Shown here one piece after another: positions 63,736-64,000 of a stretch of 64,000 nucleotides of DNA (its first letter is position 1; each line of letters starts with the position of its first letter). The stretch comes from Macrobrachium rosenbergii (taxonomy: Eukaryota > Arthropoda > Malacostraca > Decapoda > Palaemonidae). Below the pieces are notes generated by a model. That model saw only the letters and a list, made by a program, of their open reading frames with translations, ran no database searches and was not told the DNA's origin. The stretch is from contig NC_089777.1 in assembly GCF_040412425.1 (NCBI RefSeq), positions 31,944,037 through 32,008,036 of the forward strand. Direction: 5' to 3'. A program made the translations under genes and the position numbers.

Positions 63736-64000
63736 TTAAGGGTCTTAACCTACCTAGCATTTTCTATGTAATCCTCTCCCCTTCGCTCCCACCACTCCCG
63801 AATTTTACTCTTCTCTTCAACCTATCGTCTTTTATTCTCTAAACATAGCCTAAACCTTCTCTAAACACTGATCCATCTTTTCACTTACGGTAACTTTTTT
63901 TTTCACCACTTTCGTTTACTTCTTACAGCACAGTGTAGTTAACCTCAAAAGCCTCATCTTTTTTTAGATGCATTCAACATCAGCACTTCACTTAAAGAGC

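Overview
The window looks like repeat-rich intergenic or intronic DNA from a eukaryote, most likely a decapod crustacean and perhaps a caridean prawn. It is AT-rich and has no operon-like coding. By a hand sum, roughly 50 perfect or compound microsatellites, mostly (AT)n, (AG/CT)n and (CA/GT)n, occupy about 5 kb (near 8%). An interspersed element at 12801-13128 matches, from memory, a repeat that is common in decapod sequences. Several tRNA-derived SINE pieces and decayed retroelement reverse-transcriptase (RT) pieces point the same way. The species assignment is inference; no database was searched.

Layout: 1-7.1 kb is microsatellites separated by unremarkable unique DNA. A cryptic minisatellite with a unit of about 100 bp lies at 7.6-8.05 kb, followed by a microsatellite-free block at 8.05-8.95 kb with homeodomain-like sites. 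A dense cluster at 9.18-10.5 kb holds AT arrays, a palindromic SINE piece, an RT C-terminal remnant and a long hairpin. The decapod-type repeat is at 12.8-13.1 kb. From 13.1 to 35 kb there is mostly unique DNA cut by microsatellites, with one short candidate terminal exon at 28.0-28.2 kb on the minus strand. SINE pieces lie at 36.9-37.25 kb and a CpG-richer block with long open frames at 38.1-38.75 kb. SINE-like pieces between AT arrays are at 41.4-41.9 kb. A LINE RT pseudogene at 46.1-46.86 kb has a CT microsatellite inside its coding sequence. At 50.8-51.15 kb, inverted tRNA-like arms flank an AT array. At 61.3-62.3 kb, inverted arms flank a decayed GIY-YIG endonuclease remnant of Penelope type. 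The right end holds weaker retroelement traces.

No intact, confidently recognised protein gene, rRNA, functional tRNA or CRISPR array was found, and nothing in the window forms a multi-gene system. Most long open frames simply read through dinucleotide repeats as Tyr-Ile, Arg-Glu or Ser-Leu alternations. The interesting content is the association of SINE and LINE debris with microsatellites, and the recurring inverted-repeat arrangement next to AT arrays.
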